From contig PLJM01000012.1 of NCBI GenBank assembly GCA_003139695.1, forward strand, positions 62,001 to 126,000: DNA of 64,000 nt. The letters are read 5' to 3'. The notes under the pieces were generated by a model. The model searched no databases and was not told the DNA's origin. It saw nothing but the letters and a program-made list of their open reading frames with translations. Source of the stretch: Candidatus Dormiibacterota bacterium (GTDB lineage: Bacteria; Chloroflexota; Dormibacteria; Dormibacterales; Dormibacteraceae). This document shows, one piece after another, positions 1 through 7,809 of this stretch. A program made the translations under genes and the position numbers. How positions within the stretch are numbered: the first letter of the stretch is position 1; each line of letters opens with the position of its first letter.

Positions 1-257
1 GCTCCCGCACCAAAAACAGCGTCCGGGACTTTCAGGTCTTGCCACTCAGCCCCATCGGCCAGCTCGGGCGCCCCACGCATGACGCAATTGACCGCCCAAT
101 CGATGGTGCGGGCGCAGTGCCACACGGTGAATCCAACGAGATTCGCCGTCGGAAACGATCGTGCCCGCCACTCGTCGTCAGAGGTGCCCTGAGCGAGCTC
201 GCTCAAGATGTTGAACGAGCCGTTCACCTGGAACTGAAGTAAGCCCTTGGCGTCCAC
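1..257 (-). CDS. DinB-like helical-bundle protein, partial (C-terminus outside window)
   Basis: The first 85 codons are visible; the gene runs off the left edge. It begins with GTG at 257, preceded on the minus strand by a strong GGGAGGAG ribosome binding site (263-270) with 5 nt spacing, which decides the start. The protein begins VDAKGLLQFQVNGSF and contains TVWHCARTIDWAV, resembling the amphipathic first and second helices of DinB/MDMPI four-helix metalloproteins, with a histidine in the usual place of a first metal ligand. Such proteins often act as thiol-dependent transferases or have unknown roles. The family call rests on half a domain, so the function is open. Confidence 0.6.
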   Translation of the reverse strand, partial: MDAKGLLQFQVNGSFNILSELAQGTSDDEWRARSFPTANLVGFTVWHCARTIDWAVNCVMRGAPELADGAEWQDLKVPDAVFGAG

Positions 258-409
258 CGATACTCCTCCCTTGTTTTACGACGGTGGGACAGCACCACAC
301 TCCGCACGTATGGCACCAGCCCACACAGTGACAGCAGCACAGTAATGGACAAGACGGCTCCTACCAACCAGCAAACATCAGGACGGTCGCCTGAGCTAGC
401 CCACCACAC
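224..409 (-). CDS. possible small single-pass membrane protein
   Basis: A 61-codon reading frame from GTG at 409 encodes MWWASSGDRPD, then a strongly hydrophobic stretch (about residues 14-38, LVGAVLSITVLLSL) and a basic tail with HRRKTREEYR. It fills the gap between the glycosyltransferase gene upstream on the same strand and the DinB-like gene, overlapping the start of the latter by 34 bp. No clear ribosome binding site is seen and I recognise no family. It could be chance coding in a GC-rich gap; the single clean membrane segment with positive-inside tail is the only support. Confidence 0.3.
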   Translation of the reverse strand: MWWASSGDRPDVCWLVGAVLSITVLLSLCGLVPYVRSVVLSHRRKTREEYRWTPRAYFSSR

Positions 410-428
410 GTTGGCGAAAACAGTAGCT

Positions 429-1949
429 TCAGCCTGAGGCGCATTGTCCAGGTGGATTGGTGGACCGGAAAGTTGGCCAGGGCGCGCCATCGACCGCGAC
501 GTAGCCCCCTGCATCGAGGTCGTTCTGCCAGAAGGGCAGCTGACTCACGGCGACCACCAGGTCCGCGCAGCCACCCCTGAGGCTCTTGCTAACGTCTTCG
601 ACTTCCGAGGTCACTATGCAGGACGAGTCGCAGACAGTTATGTAACGCGTGGCAGGCAGCAGACCGCTCTCGACATAGAGCCATGGCCGGCCGCCGAGCA
701 CCAGCAGGCGATCGCTGCTCGAGGCTGCCAGGTGCTGCAGCAACACGGTCTCCGCGTCCTGCTGGCCCACTTCGTTAAACCATTGCTCATATTGGCTTTT
801 GGTCCTCGCTCCCGAAACGAAGGCCAACCAGTTGCCGTAGTAGGCCGGTAGATCCCAATAGGCGAAGTTGTGGCGGAGAGGTATCTGTGGAGTCCGCGAC
901 TCCATAACCGCCGTTTGCTGAGAGGGGAGGATCAGGACGGCCTCCGCGAAGATCACCAACGCAAGGGCCGCCTGCGGAGCGAGGTGCCAGCGCCAGCGAA
1001 ATCCAGCTACCCGAAGAGCGATGGCGAAAGCGAGCACCGGGGCCGCCTCATGAAAGAAGTGCGTGTATTCGAGCGGGGTCAAGCTGGACCCGGCCAGACT
1101 CGCGGGCAACCAAACGGCAAGCAGACGGCCCCGCTCCGACTTCGCCCGTATCAGGCAGATCACGCTGATCACGCCCAGCACTGCCAGCCGAAGAAACATC
1201 GGCGCAAAAGTGCCGCCATTGCCATTCAGTGCGTATGTGTGGTCGGACGCCAGAACAGTATTGATGTAAGCCGGAAGCGAACCTTGGACCCAGAGCGCAA
1301 GCAAGGCGGCTACAAGCGTCGCTGCGGCTCCCGCCCCTGCGACCACAAGCCGCACGACCTTCCTGCCGTTGCTCAACAGGGGGATGAGCAACGCAAGGCT
1401 GTCGACTGCGAACGAGGGGCGCATCACGACCGCAACGCCGACCAGCACGCCGGAGGCGAAGATCAGCGGCCAGCGGCGGCTGAAAGCAAGGCGAAGGCTG
1501 GCCAGGAAAAAGGGGAGGGCGGCGATCTCGACGTTGAGAAGGTCGCCGTCCAACGTCGGGATGGAGAGGACGAAACCGGTCAACGCACCCGCCAACGCCG
1601 CGGGCCGCAGCGGCATGAACCGCACGCTGATGACAAAAGTCAGCACAGCTGTCGCGACGACGAACAGGGCCCCCACAATCTGGGTGACAAAGTGGTGCTC
1701 GCGCGCGCCGAGCGCGATCATCCCTTCGTAAAGCCAATAGATGCCCGGGGGTTGGAGATCGTAGGCGCGGGCATAAAGCGGGAGACCCTTCGATGCGGCC
1801 CAAGCGACAGTCGTGAAGACGCCCTCGTCGAAGTACCAGCGAGGCTCGGTCAGGCTCGGAAGGCGGAAGAGAATCGTGCCAACGGCGATGCCGATGAGGA
1901 TCAGCGCCACGTTCCTTCGACGATGCGGTTCGGCGTTGACGGCGTTCAT
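429..1949 (-). CDS. GT-C fold membrane glycosyltransferase (PMT/ArnT-like)
   Basis: This 506-residue polytopic membrane protein has about ten hydrophobic segments in its first 350 residues and a soluble C-terminal part. Shortly after the first membrane helix lies WYFDEGVF (about residues 39-46), the acidic DE loop motif typical of GT-C enzymes that use polyprenyl-phosphate sugars, followed by a YDLQPPGIYWLYE segment that matches the PMT_2/glycosyltransferase-39-like family. The expected role is transfer of a lipid-linked sugar to an envelope acceptor on the outer face of the membrane. Acceptor and donor cannot be told from sequence. It stands alone, co-directional with the upstream lipoprotein gene. 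Confidence 0.65.
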   Translation of the reverse strand: MNAVNAEPHRRRNVALILIGIAVGTILFRLPSLTEPRWYFDEGVFTTVAWAASKGLPLYARAYDLQPPGIYWLYEGMIALGAREHHFVTQIVGALFVVATAVLTFVISVRFMPLRPAALAGALTGFVLSIPTLDGDLLNVEIAALPFFLASLRLAFSRRWPLIFASGVLVGVAVVMRPSFAVDSLALLIPLLSNGRKVVRLVVAGAGAAATLVAALLALWVQGSLPAYINTVLASDHTYALNGNGGTFAPMFLRLAVLGVISVICLIRAKSERGRLLAVWLPASLAGSSLTPLEYTHFFHEAAPVLAFAIALRVAGFRWRWHLAPQAALALVIFAEAVLILPSQQTAVMESRTPQIPLRHNFAYWDLPAYYGNWLAFVSGARTKSQYEQWFNEVGQQDAETVLLQHLAASSSDRLLVLGGRPWLYVESGLLPATRYITVCDSSCIVTSEVEDVSKSLRGGCADLVVAVSQLPFWQNDLDAGGYVAVDGAPWPTFRSTNPPGQCASG

Positions 1950-1992
1950 TTGGAGCTCACGAGCTTACTAGGGTCCGGAGACCCGTCATCGG

Positions 1993-3114
1993 TCAGATGT
2001 AGCCGACAACCGATCCGTGAGTGAGCTTGAAGAACAGAGAATGCGAGGTGCCGTTGGCGCTGAAGAGGTACGTGCCATCAAGCCTCGTATCGCAGGGTCC
2101 GCCACCCCAGCCGCTGTAAGCACAAGCGTGGGCGGCGACGACACGGCCGTCAGGCAACCAGGCACCAGGCGTGTAATCCAGGGAACCAAAGGCCTTCGCG
2201 CTTGACGAAGTCAGATCGGCAACGGCCATCTGATAGTTGATCACGGGATCCTTCGATCCGTTGCGAGCGACCAAGAGTCGCTTGTTGTCGGAGGAGACCA
2301 CAAGGTCTATGAAGGCCGCGTCGGTCCCGGCCCCGGTTGCTACCTTGATCACGTTCACCTTGCCGGAAGGTGATCTGATCTCGATATTGGCTGTGCTGGC
2401 TTGGCCGCAGATCATGGTTCCGTCGTCGAGGACGTTGTACGCGATGCAGCTCGGAGCAACGTCAGCGACGTGGCCGCTCTTCATGTCGAACGTCGCGAGC
2501 GCAAAGTGATATTCGAGGAACGGTCCAGCTCCTCCGAGGCCTACCGGCTGCCTGACCATATAGATCCCGCTGGCGTTCCAAGCGAAGGGTCGATAAAAGG
2601 CGTTGCCGTCCGGCGACGGGATGGTGGCAATGATCTTGTCGCTCGTTGCGCTGCCGAGGTGAATTTCGGCAGTCCAGTTGTTATCGGTGGTGGCATACAG
2701 CCATTGCGACAGGTTGGGATTGAGCACGACGGTGTCCGGCCCAGATTGATTCGGAACAACGGCCAGCCGCCCCAGCTTGGTGAGGGTTCCCGTTCGGCTC
2801 AAGGCCTCCAGTGTGGCGCCGTCTCGAACGATCACGTGGTCGTCGACAATCCCGTAGTAGGCGCCCTTGACCGAAGCGGTATCGGTGGCGTTGAGCTTAG
2901 CCAGGCGCACTTCCTGGGCGTTGAAGTCGTCGATCACAAGCCGAGGATCCACGGCGACTGGTGGGGGACTTGTGGACGGTGACGAGCTGGGCGTGGTCGA
3001 GGGTGAGGCGGCCGTGGGCGAAGCCGACGCGGTGGGGCCGGTGGTCCCGCAGGCCGTAAGAATCACGGCGACAAAGGCGGCTCCGATCGCTGACCTCGGC
3101 ACGCGTTGCCCCAT
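1993..3114 (-). CDS. secreted lipoprotein, probable beta-propeller-like
   Basis: The 373-residue product has a signal peptide ending in a lipobox (VILTAC, cysteine about residue 22), then a Thr/Ser/Pro-rich linker (about residues 23-53) and a 300-residue beta-rich domain with WD/YncE-like repeats such as GIVDDHVIVRDGATLEAL and SSDNKRLLVARNG. It would sit on the outer face of the membrane. The architecture matches the lipoproteins at 8114 and 43777, which suggests a paralogous surface family in this genome. Function unknown; the propeller call is an inference from repeat spacing. Confidence 0.6.
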   Translation of the reverse strand: MGQRVPRSAIGAAFVAVILTACGTTGPTASASPTAASPSTTPSSSPSTSPPPVAVDPRLVIDDFNAQEVRLAKLNATDTASVKGAYYGIVDDHVIVRDGATLEALSRTGTLTKLGRLAVVPNQSGPDTVVLNPNLSQWLYATTDNNWTAEIHLGSATSDKIIATIPSPDGNAFYRPFAWNASGIYMVRQPVGLGGAGPFLEYHFALATFDMKSGHVADVAPSCIAYNVLDDGTMICGQASTANIEIRSPSGKVNVIKVATGAGTDAAFIDLVVSSDNKRLLVARNGSKDPVINYQMAVADLTSSSAKAFGSLDYTPGAWLPDGRVVAAHACAYSGWGGGPCDTRLDGTYLFSANGTSHSLFFKLTHGSVVGYI

Positions 3115-3193
3115 GCAGCGTCAACGAGTGTGCCTTCCACCCGGTTACGAAGACCACTCGCGACGTGGCGCAGCGCAGCGGACAATTTGTCCG

Positions 3194-3496
3194 GTGAGCA
3201 GTGTGCAGGTAATCGTGGTGGGCGCCGGACCCGCGGGCCTGCTGCAGCCTCACGCAGTAATCGCCGCCACCGGCTACAGCCACGGTTTGGAAGGCACGGT
3301 CGGCCACCTCGGGGTGCTGACCGCCGGCGGCCGTCCCGTCTTTAATGCGCCGGCTTTTCACCCGAGCGCCGACGGCCTGTTCTTCATCGGCTGCTCCAAC
3401 CCGATCAGCGGCAACCTTCGCGAGATCGCCATGGACGCACGCCGCCTTGGGCGCGTCCTTGCTGAAAGGGCCGCATCGGCGAGCGCTGCAGCCTGA
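3194..3496 (+). pseudogene. internally deleted flavin-containing monooxygenase remnant
   Basis: A 100-codon frame from GTG at 3194 starts with the FAD-binding motif VIVVGAGPAGLL (residues 6-17) and then jumps directly to HAVIAATGY and a C-terminal block with LFFIGCSNPISGNLREIA, which are C-terminal landmarks of class B flavin monooxygenases or related NAD(P)/FAD oxidoreductases. Family members have roughly 350-450 residues; about 250-300 residues, including the NADPH-binding Rossmann motif, are missing between residue 17 and 20 without loss of frame. It faces the Rieske oxygenase gene tail to tail, 3 bp apart. A non-functional remnant is most likely. Confidence 0.7.
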
Positions 3497-3499
3497 CCG

Positions 3500-4459
3500 C
3501 TACGATGCGCCCGTTCGCACTCCAAGCTCGCGAAGCCATCGACGATAGGCGATGGCGGTTCGGTCGCTGCGCAGATGCAGTTCTGCCTGTAGATCCAGTG
3601 GCAACATCTCGGGACGCTGCGACTCGAGGATCGGGCGATCCTGGGCGAAGATGCGGTCCTGGAACTCAACCATTGGGGACTGCGGCTCGTAGTTCATGGC
3701 CATCCACATCCAGGCAGTGCTGTCGACCGCATCGTGCGGCGTCACAGAGAGCAGCATCCCGAAGGAGTGCTCGCCATGCTTGATGAATGACGCCGAAAGC
3801 GGCCGATGCACCCGATATGTGTAAGTCACGATCGAGCCTTCGCCGGTCGCATAAGGGTCGGGCTGAAACACTTTGACACCCTCCGATACGACGCCTTCAG
3901 CACCGATGGTGGTCTGGTAGTCCTCGATCTCCGGCCGCGCTCGGTCCCCCAGGATCCCCTCATGAACGAAAGGGAAGTGGCCGATGTCCAGAAAGTTCTC
4001 GACTATGCGCGGCCCGCTTGCTCTGACGCGGTACGGCCCCGCGATCAGCACGTGATAAGCCGGATCGTCGAGCAGCTGGAACTTCGGGATCCCGCCGGCG
4101 CCGCCACCGAGACTGACCCATATGACGCCATAGGCTTCCGCGGCGCGAAAGGTCGCCACGCGCGCCTTCTCCGGAGGAGCCTGATCGGGGTGCGCAGGCA
4201 TGAGCACGCACCGCCCGTCCGTCCCGTACGTCCAACCGTGATAAGGACACTCGAGCCGAGTGCCGTCAACGACGGCGCCGAGGGAAAGTCGGGTGCCTCG
4301 ATGCACGCACAGGTCGCGCCACGCGAAGAACTCGCCTCCTGAACGCCACACGACGAGGTCCTCGCCGAGCACTCGGGCCGCGATTGGGCCACCGTCCGCA
4401 AGCTGTGCGACAAGCGCTACGGGATGCCAGTCCTCTATGAGGACAGGATCATCGATCAT
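3500..4459 (-). CDS. Rieske non-haem iron oxygenase, alpha subunit
   Basis: The 319-residue protein (start ATG at 4459, with GAGGAAA upstream; an ATG at 4507 in the same frame is less well supported) has an N-terminal Rieske domain with CVHRG and CPYHGW binding the [2Fe-2S] cluster, and a catalytic domain with NFLDIGHFPFVHEG giving the D-H-H environment of the mononuclear iron. The length and the lack of a ferredoxin or reductase domain match VanA/phthalate-oxygenase type monooxygenases and O-demethylases, which need a separate reductase. None is encoded next to it; the neighbour is only a broken flavoprotein. Substrate unknown, probably an aromatic ring or methoxy compound. Confidence 0.85.
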   Translation of the reverse strand: MIDDPVLIEDWHPVALVAQLADGGPIAARVLGEDLVVWRSGGEFFAWRDLCVHRGTRLSLGAVVDGTRLECPYHGWTYGTDGRCVLMPAHPDQAPPEKARVATFRAAEAYGVIWVSLGGGAGGIPKFQLLDDPAYHVLIAGPYRVRASGPRIVENFLDIGHFPFVHEGILGDRARPEIEDYQTTIGAEGVVSEGVKVFQPDPYATGEGSIVTYTYRVHRPLSASFIKHGEHSFGMLLSVTPHDAVDSTAWMWMAMNYEPQSPMVEFQDRIFAQDRPILESQRPEMLPLDLQAELHLRSDRTAIAYRRWLRELGVRTGAS

Positions 4460-4491
4460 CCCGATTTCCTCGGACGAATTGGCATGTTGCG

Positions 4492-4797
4492 ATGATGCCA
4501 CCGCCACGGAGTGGTGTCCATGACCCGTCTCTCGTTCTTTCCAGCGATCATGTCCGTGTGGCGAAGCGCCGGATCGCAGCCTTCGGCGTTGACTACCTCA
4601 GGCACGTCCCCGGCCAGCCGTTCGTGTCAATGCCAGCCCCAATCAACTTCCTCGGGTACGCGGTTGCATTGGCCGGAGCTGGGGCTTTTGCAGTAGCAGT
4701 CTTCCGTGGGCGAGGGCGTACGCCATACGACCTCGTCTCCGGCACGATGGTGGTTGAGATTCCACGCGACTTACCACATCGCGTTGCCAAGACGTAG
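4492..4797 (+). CDS. short RDD-domain-like membrane protein, possibly degenerate
   Basis: The frame encodes 101 residues. VAKRRIAAFGVDYL (from about residue 23) resembles the start of an RDD domain and GRTPYDLVSGTMVV its end, with one hydrophobic helix between (NFLGYAVALAGAGAFAVAVF). A normal RDD domain has two or three membrane helices over about 130 residues; here only one helix remains, so this is a shortened version or a remnant. The start could be ATG 4492 or GTG 4558. It lies divergent from the Rieske gene and next to the left tRNA-Ile fragment. Confidence 0.4.
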   Translation: MMPPPRSGVHDPSLVLSSDHVRVAKRRIAAFGVDYLRHVPGQPFVSMPAPINFLGYAVALAGAGAFAVAVFRGRGRTPYDLVSGTMVVEIPRDLPHRVAKT

Positions 4798-4821
4798 CCG
4801 CCGACGAAGGAGTTGGCGGCC

Positions 4822-4971
4822 GTGGCCCTGCGCAACGCTGCCCAGCGGTCGCGCTTGAAGGCAATGCATGCCGCCGACGGTTCCTGGCTGAGCAGCCAGC
4901 AATGGGTCGAGGAGTACCGCGCTGACCGCTACGCCACGCTCCGCCAGCCACGAAAAGGCAAAGCCCCATGA
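4822..4971 (+). CDS. small hypothetical protein (49 aa)
   Basis: A reading frame starting with GTG at 4822, with AAGGAG (4807-4812) nine bases upstream, encodes a charged helical protein with RNAAQRSRLKAMHAADG and EEYRADRYATLRQ. It follows the stop of the RDD-like frame at 4797 and is in the same frame, so it might be the tail of a longer ancestral gene now interrupted by TAG. I do not recognise the family. The ribosome binding site and compositional bias are the only support. Confidence 0.35.
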   Translation: MALRNAAQRSRLKAMHAADGSWLSSQQWVEEYRADRYATLRQPRKGKAP

Positions 4972-4982
4972 GATCAAATCGG

Positions 4983-5016
4983 TGGTGGGCCGCCGTGGAC
5001 TCGAACCACATACCTC
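4983..5016 (-). repeat. tRNA-Ile 3'-end fragment (att-like scar), left copy
   Basis: On the minus strand this 34-nt stretch reproduces the CCA end, acceptor strand and T-arm of the intact tRNA-Ile at 9333-9408 with a single mismatch (position 5010). The match stops in the variable-loop/anticodon-stem region. Integrative elements commonly leave such a copy of the tRNA 3' end at the far junction, so this is a candidate att remnant. No integrase gene remains nearby. Confidence 0.75.
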
Positions 5017-5192
5017 GGCGGTAGCGCGGCCTCACCGCAGTGCAAGTGCGATCGGCGACCGGCGGAAGTTTCACCGGTGTGGCGGGGTGTTACCAGGTGT
5101 GCGTTAGCGGCTCGAGCAGGAGTTGGGCAGAGGGCCCCCCGGACGTGCCCGTCGAGGCGACGGTCATCGGCGGCACTGCGACGCCTCAGGCC

Positions 5193-5214
5193 AGCGGCTG
5201 TTTGGGCAGCCGCT
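5193..5214 (-). terminator. stem-loop at the 3' end of the DinB gene
   Basis: A perfect 8-bp inverted repeat, AGCGGCTG and CAGCCGCT with a 6-nt loop, overlaps the TAG stop of the DinB-family gene that ends at 5213. There is no T-tract on the minus strand, so it may protect or end the mRNA rather than act as a classical intrinsic terminator. Confidence 0.4.
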
Positions 5215-5734
5215 ACTCGGGCTTGATCCAGCGCGAGCGACCCGTCGCGTCGGCGAAGTCCCACGGCTGAACCTCCGGCGGGTCCAGGCCGAAGTCCCTG
5301 AGGATGGCGCAGATCTGCTCACGGTGGGCGCTCCCGTGGTGCAGCGCCTGGGCGGTCACGATGGCCGTGTGCGTCTCGTACGTGCCGTCATCGAGGAGCA
5401 CCCTGCGCACGGCGTCGTCGGGAAGGGACAGGAAGCCCATCCACAGCGCCTCCGCCTCGTCCGCCCGCGGCGCCAGCTCGCCGAGGTCTGAGCCCAGGCC
5501 GCGCTCGTGCGCCCAGGCAGGACGGTGGCCGGTCAGGGCACCGAGGTAGCCGCCGTCCGAGCAGACGATGTGGTCGAACGTCTCCAGGATGCTCCCGTGG
5601 ACCCCGGCCAGGGGCGCGGGCCGCGGCTGCGACAGCTGGTCGGGCCCGAGCTGGGCGCAGAACGCCAGGAGTTCGCGCGTCGCCCAGGCGTGGTGCCGAA
5701 ACGCCTCCTTTAGTGTGCCGTTGCCTTCGCTCAT
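5213..5734 (-). CDS. DinB-family metalloprotein
   Basis: The 173-residue product begins at ATG 5734, eight bases after a TACCAT -10-like hexamer and without a Shine-Dalgarno sequence; an upstream in-frame GTG (5758) is the alternative. It has the four-helix DinB layout: FRHHAWATRELLAFC in helix 1, ILETFDHIVCSDGGYL in helix 2 and ALHHGSAHREQI in helix 4, placing three histidines to bind a divalent metal. DinB proteins include bacillithiol/mycothiol transferases and stress-induced proteins. The gene lies inside the tRNA-Ile scarred region, so it may be acquired. Confidence 0.85.
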   Translation of the reverse strand: MSEGNGTLKEAFRHHAWATRELLAFCAQLGPDQLSQPRPAPLAGVHGSILETFDHIVCSDGGYLGALTGHRPAWAHERGLGSDLGELAPRADEAEALWMGFLSLPDDAVRRVLLDDGTYETHTAIVTAQALHHGSAHREQICAILRDFGLDPPEVQPWDFADATGRSRWIKPE

Positions 5735-5821
5735 CGGGTCGAATGGTAAGTCGTGCACGCGGTGCTGGCGGCTTGATCGGGATGTCGTAACTGGGCTTGT
5801 CGCCTACCGTTCCAGTTGGCG

Positions 5822-5983
5822 ATGAGCAGTGGGTATTGGTGCGCGATAGGAGTGCTCGTGGGCGCAGCCACCTTAACCGTGTCGGCACCCGAGGAGCCCG
5901 TTGTCCCGCCATCCGGACAAGGCATTCCCGGACCGCCCAGGCTCACATACGCCACATTGCCCCGCGAGCTCGAACTCATTTAA
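5822..5983 (+). CDS. possible small exported protein (53 aa)
   Basis: ATG at 5822 opens a 53-codon frame whose first 25 residues form a signal-peptide-like hydrophobic stretch (YWCAIGVLVGAATLTVSA), followed by a Pro-rich tail. No ribosome binding site is evident. It occupies the 354-bp gap between the DinB gene and the next lipoprotein (5735-6088), whose remaining sequence holds only one copy of the 19-bp dispersed repeat. No family recognised. Confidence 0.35.
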   Translation: MSSGYWCAIGVLVGAATLTVSAPEEPVVPPSGQGIPGPPRLTYATLPRELELI

Positions 5984-5997
5984 GTGGTGCGCCGTAG

Positions 5998-6016
5998 TTT
6001 CCGTAACGCGAACCGG
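5998..6016 (+). repeat. dispersed repeat TTCCRTAACGCGAACC, copy A
   Basis: TTTCCGTAACGCGAACCGG. Related copies lie at 6753-6770 and 7811-7830 on the minus strand and at 6799-6814 on the plus strand, with a more diverged one at 7661-7680. Copy A and the 7811-7830 copy agree at 17 of 19 aligned positions. All five lie between 5.9 and 7.9 kb, within the tRNA-Ile scarred region. Confidence 0.6.
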
Positions 6017-6088
6017 CCCGAGATCACTCTTCGAGGTCCGAAGATCTGCATGCAGGCATATCCGAATCTGTAATTCAATCGTTTCACC

Positions 6089-6646
6089 TTGAGAGCAGTG
6101 CGGACACGGTTGGCAGGCGGACTGGTAGTGCTGGCCTTCGGAATGGCCGGATGCGCCACGGGCGGTCCCGTAGCGACGTCGTCGCGGACGCCATCCGCCG
6201 CTTCGCCGACGCCATCTTCCGCGTCAAGTCCAGCAACCTCGAACACACTGCAGCTACAAGGCCCACTGGCGACCGATACAAGCCTTGAGATCGTGGGAAG
6301 CGGTCGTGGATGTGGCTTCGGACCGCCGCTGGTATTCCAAACCAACGCCATGAGCCTGTCGAATGGGCGCGTCGTGCGGGTTGCTTTTGCAATATCCACG
6401 CAGGGAGCGTCCGGGGGCACCTACAGCGCCACGTCGCCGCTCCAGCAATACGGGTTCACGCCGTTAACCCTCGGCGTCGCAAACAACGCCACGACCGGAG
6501 CAGGGAACCGGATCAATGCCACATCCGGCGGGGTCACGGTTACAAGCGCCGACGCGGGCAAAGGTCTCTTTTACGGAACCATCGATGCGCACTTCGCAGA
6601 TGGCACACGTTTGGCAGGAGGGTGGACATGCCGCGTCGGCGAATAG
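6089..6646 (+). CDS. small secreted lipoprotein
   Basis: The 185-residue product (TTG start at 6089; GTG 6098 possible) has a signal peptide with lipobox FGMAGC (cysteine about residue 22), a Ser/Thr/Pro/Ala-rich linker to about residue 52, and a 130-residue beta-rich domain with two cysteines (GRGCGFG and GGWTCRVGE) that could form a disulfide. It would be anchored outside the membrane. No family recognised and no operon partner; the flanks are repeats and remnants. Base composition is lower in GC than the surrounding operons. Confidence 0.55.
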   Translation: MRAVRTRLAGGLVVLAFGMAGCATGGPVATSSRTPSAASPTPSSASSPATSNTLQLQGPLATDTSLEIVGSGRGCGFGPPLVFQTNAMSLSNGRVVRVAFAISTQGASGGTYSATSPLQQYGFTPLTLGVANNATTGAGNRINATSGGVTVTSADAGKGLFYGTIDAHFADGTRLAGGWTCRVGE

Positions 6647-6750
6647 TCGGCTTTCGCGCGGCGGTTGTCCCCACTGACACCACCGCCAAGCAGGTGATCG
6701 AGGTCAGGCTTAAGAGCGGGATGGCGCGCCACCACTACGGCTTTCGACGA

Positions 6751-6794
6751 CTTCCGTTCGCGTTATGGAGAGCACACCGAATTGAAGCGGGCCG
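6751..6794 (+). repeat. 44-bp repeat module, left copy
   Basis: This module agrees with 7810-7853 at 38 of 44 positions and contains a minus-strand copy of the dispersed repeat followed by CCGAATTGAAG and GGGCCG. At the right copy GGGCCG continues into a tRNA-Ile fragment; here it continues instead into another repeat copy at 6799-6814 in opposite orientation, so the two repeat copies could pair as a stem. This looks like a duplicated junction of an inserted element. Confidence 0.6.
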
Positions 6795-6798
6795 GGGG

Positions 6799-6814
6799 TT
6801 CCGTAACGCCAACC
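6799..6814 (+). repeat. dispersed repeat, copy C (inverted partner of 6753-6770)
   Basis: TTCCGTAACGCCAACC matches copy A at 15 of 16 positions and lies in inverted orientation to the copy inside the 6751-6794 module, 28 nt away. Confidence 0.5.
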
Positions 6815-6852
6815 ACCTCAAGATAGTTGGTCGACCGATCAGCCTGGGATGA

Positions 6853-7041
6853 GCGAGGAAGGGCAAGCGCGTCTTCACGCCGCTGCGCCCGATCTACAAG
6901 GTCGAGAACGCCTTCGCGCGGCTCGGGATGTGGCGACGGCTCTCGCGCTGCTATAAGCAGACGCCGCTCGGCGCCCAGACCTGGCTGGAGGTCGCGTGCG
7001 TCGCCTACCTCTGCGGCCGGCTGCGAGTCGAGCCGACCTGA
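6853..7041 (+). pseudogene. IS5/IS4-type transposase C-terminal remnant
   Basis: A frame open from the TGA at 6850 to the TGA at 7039 lacks any start codon and encodes RPIYKVENAFARLG, then WRRLSRCYKQTPLGAQ and WLEVACVAYLCGRL. This is the conserved end of DDE transposases of the IS5-like group (R-x-x-VE-x-x-F-A-x-L followed by RRL-x-x-x-YE). The catalytic DDE triad region and the inverted repeats are missing. It shows that an insertion sequence was once present in this accessory region. The reading is nearly intact in its 62 codons. Confidence 0.65.
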
Positions 7042-7071
7042 CTGTGTGGCGGCCGCCGGGATCGAGCCGTG

Positions 7072-7599
7072 TCAGCAGTCGAACGCAAACCAGCACAACT
7101 CGTTGCGCAGCCGCTGGTCGTCGAGCACAAGTTCTCGGATCTCGTGGGGGAGTTGGGCGCGCTGCCACTGGCACTCCAAGCGGCCAGCCGCCTCGCGCTC
7201 GTCTTCAGCCGCTGCCGCTCGCGCCGCCTTGATCGCGTAGGCCGCAGCACCGAGCTCGTGGGCCGCCACATGGCCCACCGCCGCGGCCTGGCCGGCAGCG
7301 TACGCGGCATGCCGTCCTGCCCCACTCAGGTCTCTGGCCGCGGCGTTTGCATGGCCGGCCGCCGTGCGGGCCTCTCCCCATGTGATCTCACCCCGCGCCC
7401 AGGCACGCCCGAGGTCGATCGCCCGACGTGGACGGTCGTCCTTCGGCCGTGCCTGCTGGAAGTGGTGCAGCACATGCTGCGCGCAGTCAGCCGCCCAGAT
7501 CGCCAGAAGGCGGTGATCGTCGTCTTGGAGGCTGCCGCCGCGACGCACCGTGATGAAGCGCTGATCCCGGATCTTGGGGAGGATCACCGGTTTGCCCAT
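7072..7599 (-). CDS. Imm5-like putative immunity protein
   Basis: The 175-residue protein (ATG 7599; a 13-residue N-terminal extension to 7638 is possible) is an alanine-rich all-helical protein with RFITVRRGGSLQDDDHRLLA, AADCAQHVL, RAWARGEITWGEART, AVGHVAAHELGAAAYAIKAA and a C-terminal LVLDDQRLRNELCW. These are landmarks of the Imm5-like family of putative immunity proteins associated with polymorphic toxins. No cognate toxin is visible beside it; the neighbours are a transposase remnant and repeats. It may be an orphan antitoxin-like gene kept after loss of its partner. The family assignment is from memory of the family pattern. Confidence 0.75.
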   Translation of the reverse strand: MGKPVILPKIRDQRFITVRRGGSLQDDDHRLLAIWAADCAQHVLHHFQQARPKDDRPRRAIDLGRAWARGEITWGEARTAAGHANAAARDLSGAGRHAAYAAGQAAAVGHVAAHELGAAAYAIKAARAAAAEDEREAAGRLECQWQRAQLPHEIRELVLDDQRLRNELCWFAFDC

Positions 7600-7660
7600 C
7601 CCGCTCGAGTTGGCCTCAAGGTCACAGCCCCAGAACATTAATGCTCACCGAGTCGACTGG

Positions 7661-7680
7661 GTTCCGCTTTCGTTACGGAG
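7661..7680 (-). repeat. diverged dispersed repeat, copy D
   Basis: On the minus strand CTCCGTAACG is shared with the other copies and is followed by a diverged AAAGCGGAAC. It lies in the otherwise gene-free stretch 7600-8113, in which I see only this copy, the 44-bp module and a tRNA fragment; a 51-codon frame from GTG 7916 has no recognisable features. Confidence 0.35.
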
Positions 7681-7809
7681 CACCACGCATGGACCTTGAC
7701 CTCGTGAGCCGTGGCATTCAGAACGGATTTGTTAGGTTCGGCAGTGGAATCGGAGGGCGATCTGACCAAACACCAACCCAGGCCGGGCGACCTCTCCGCC
7801 TTCCGGAGA

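Noticed and set aside
870..2024. Long open frame of 384 codons on the plus strand
   Set aside because: It is the antisense shadow of the membrane glycosyltransferase; its product is extremely rich in Arg, Gln, Asp and His with no domain.
6827..7240. 137-codon plus-strand ORF next to the transposase remnant
   Set aside because: Wrong frame; composition (Ser/Arg/Ala-rich) is a shadow of the transposase remnant and of the immunity gene on the other strand.
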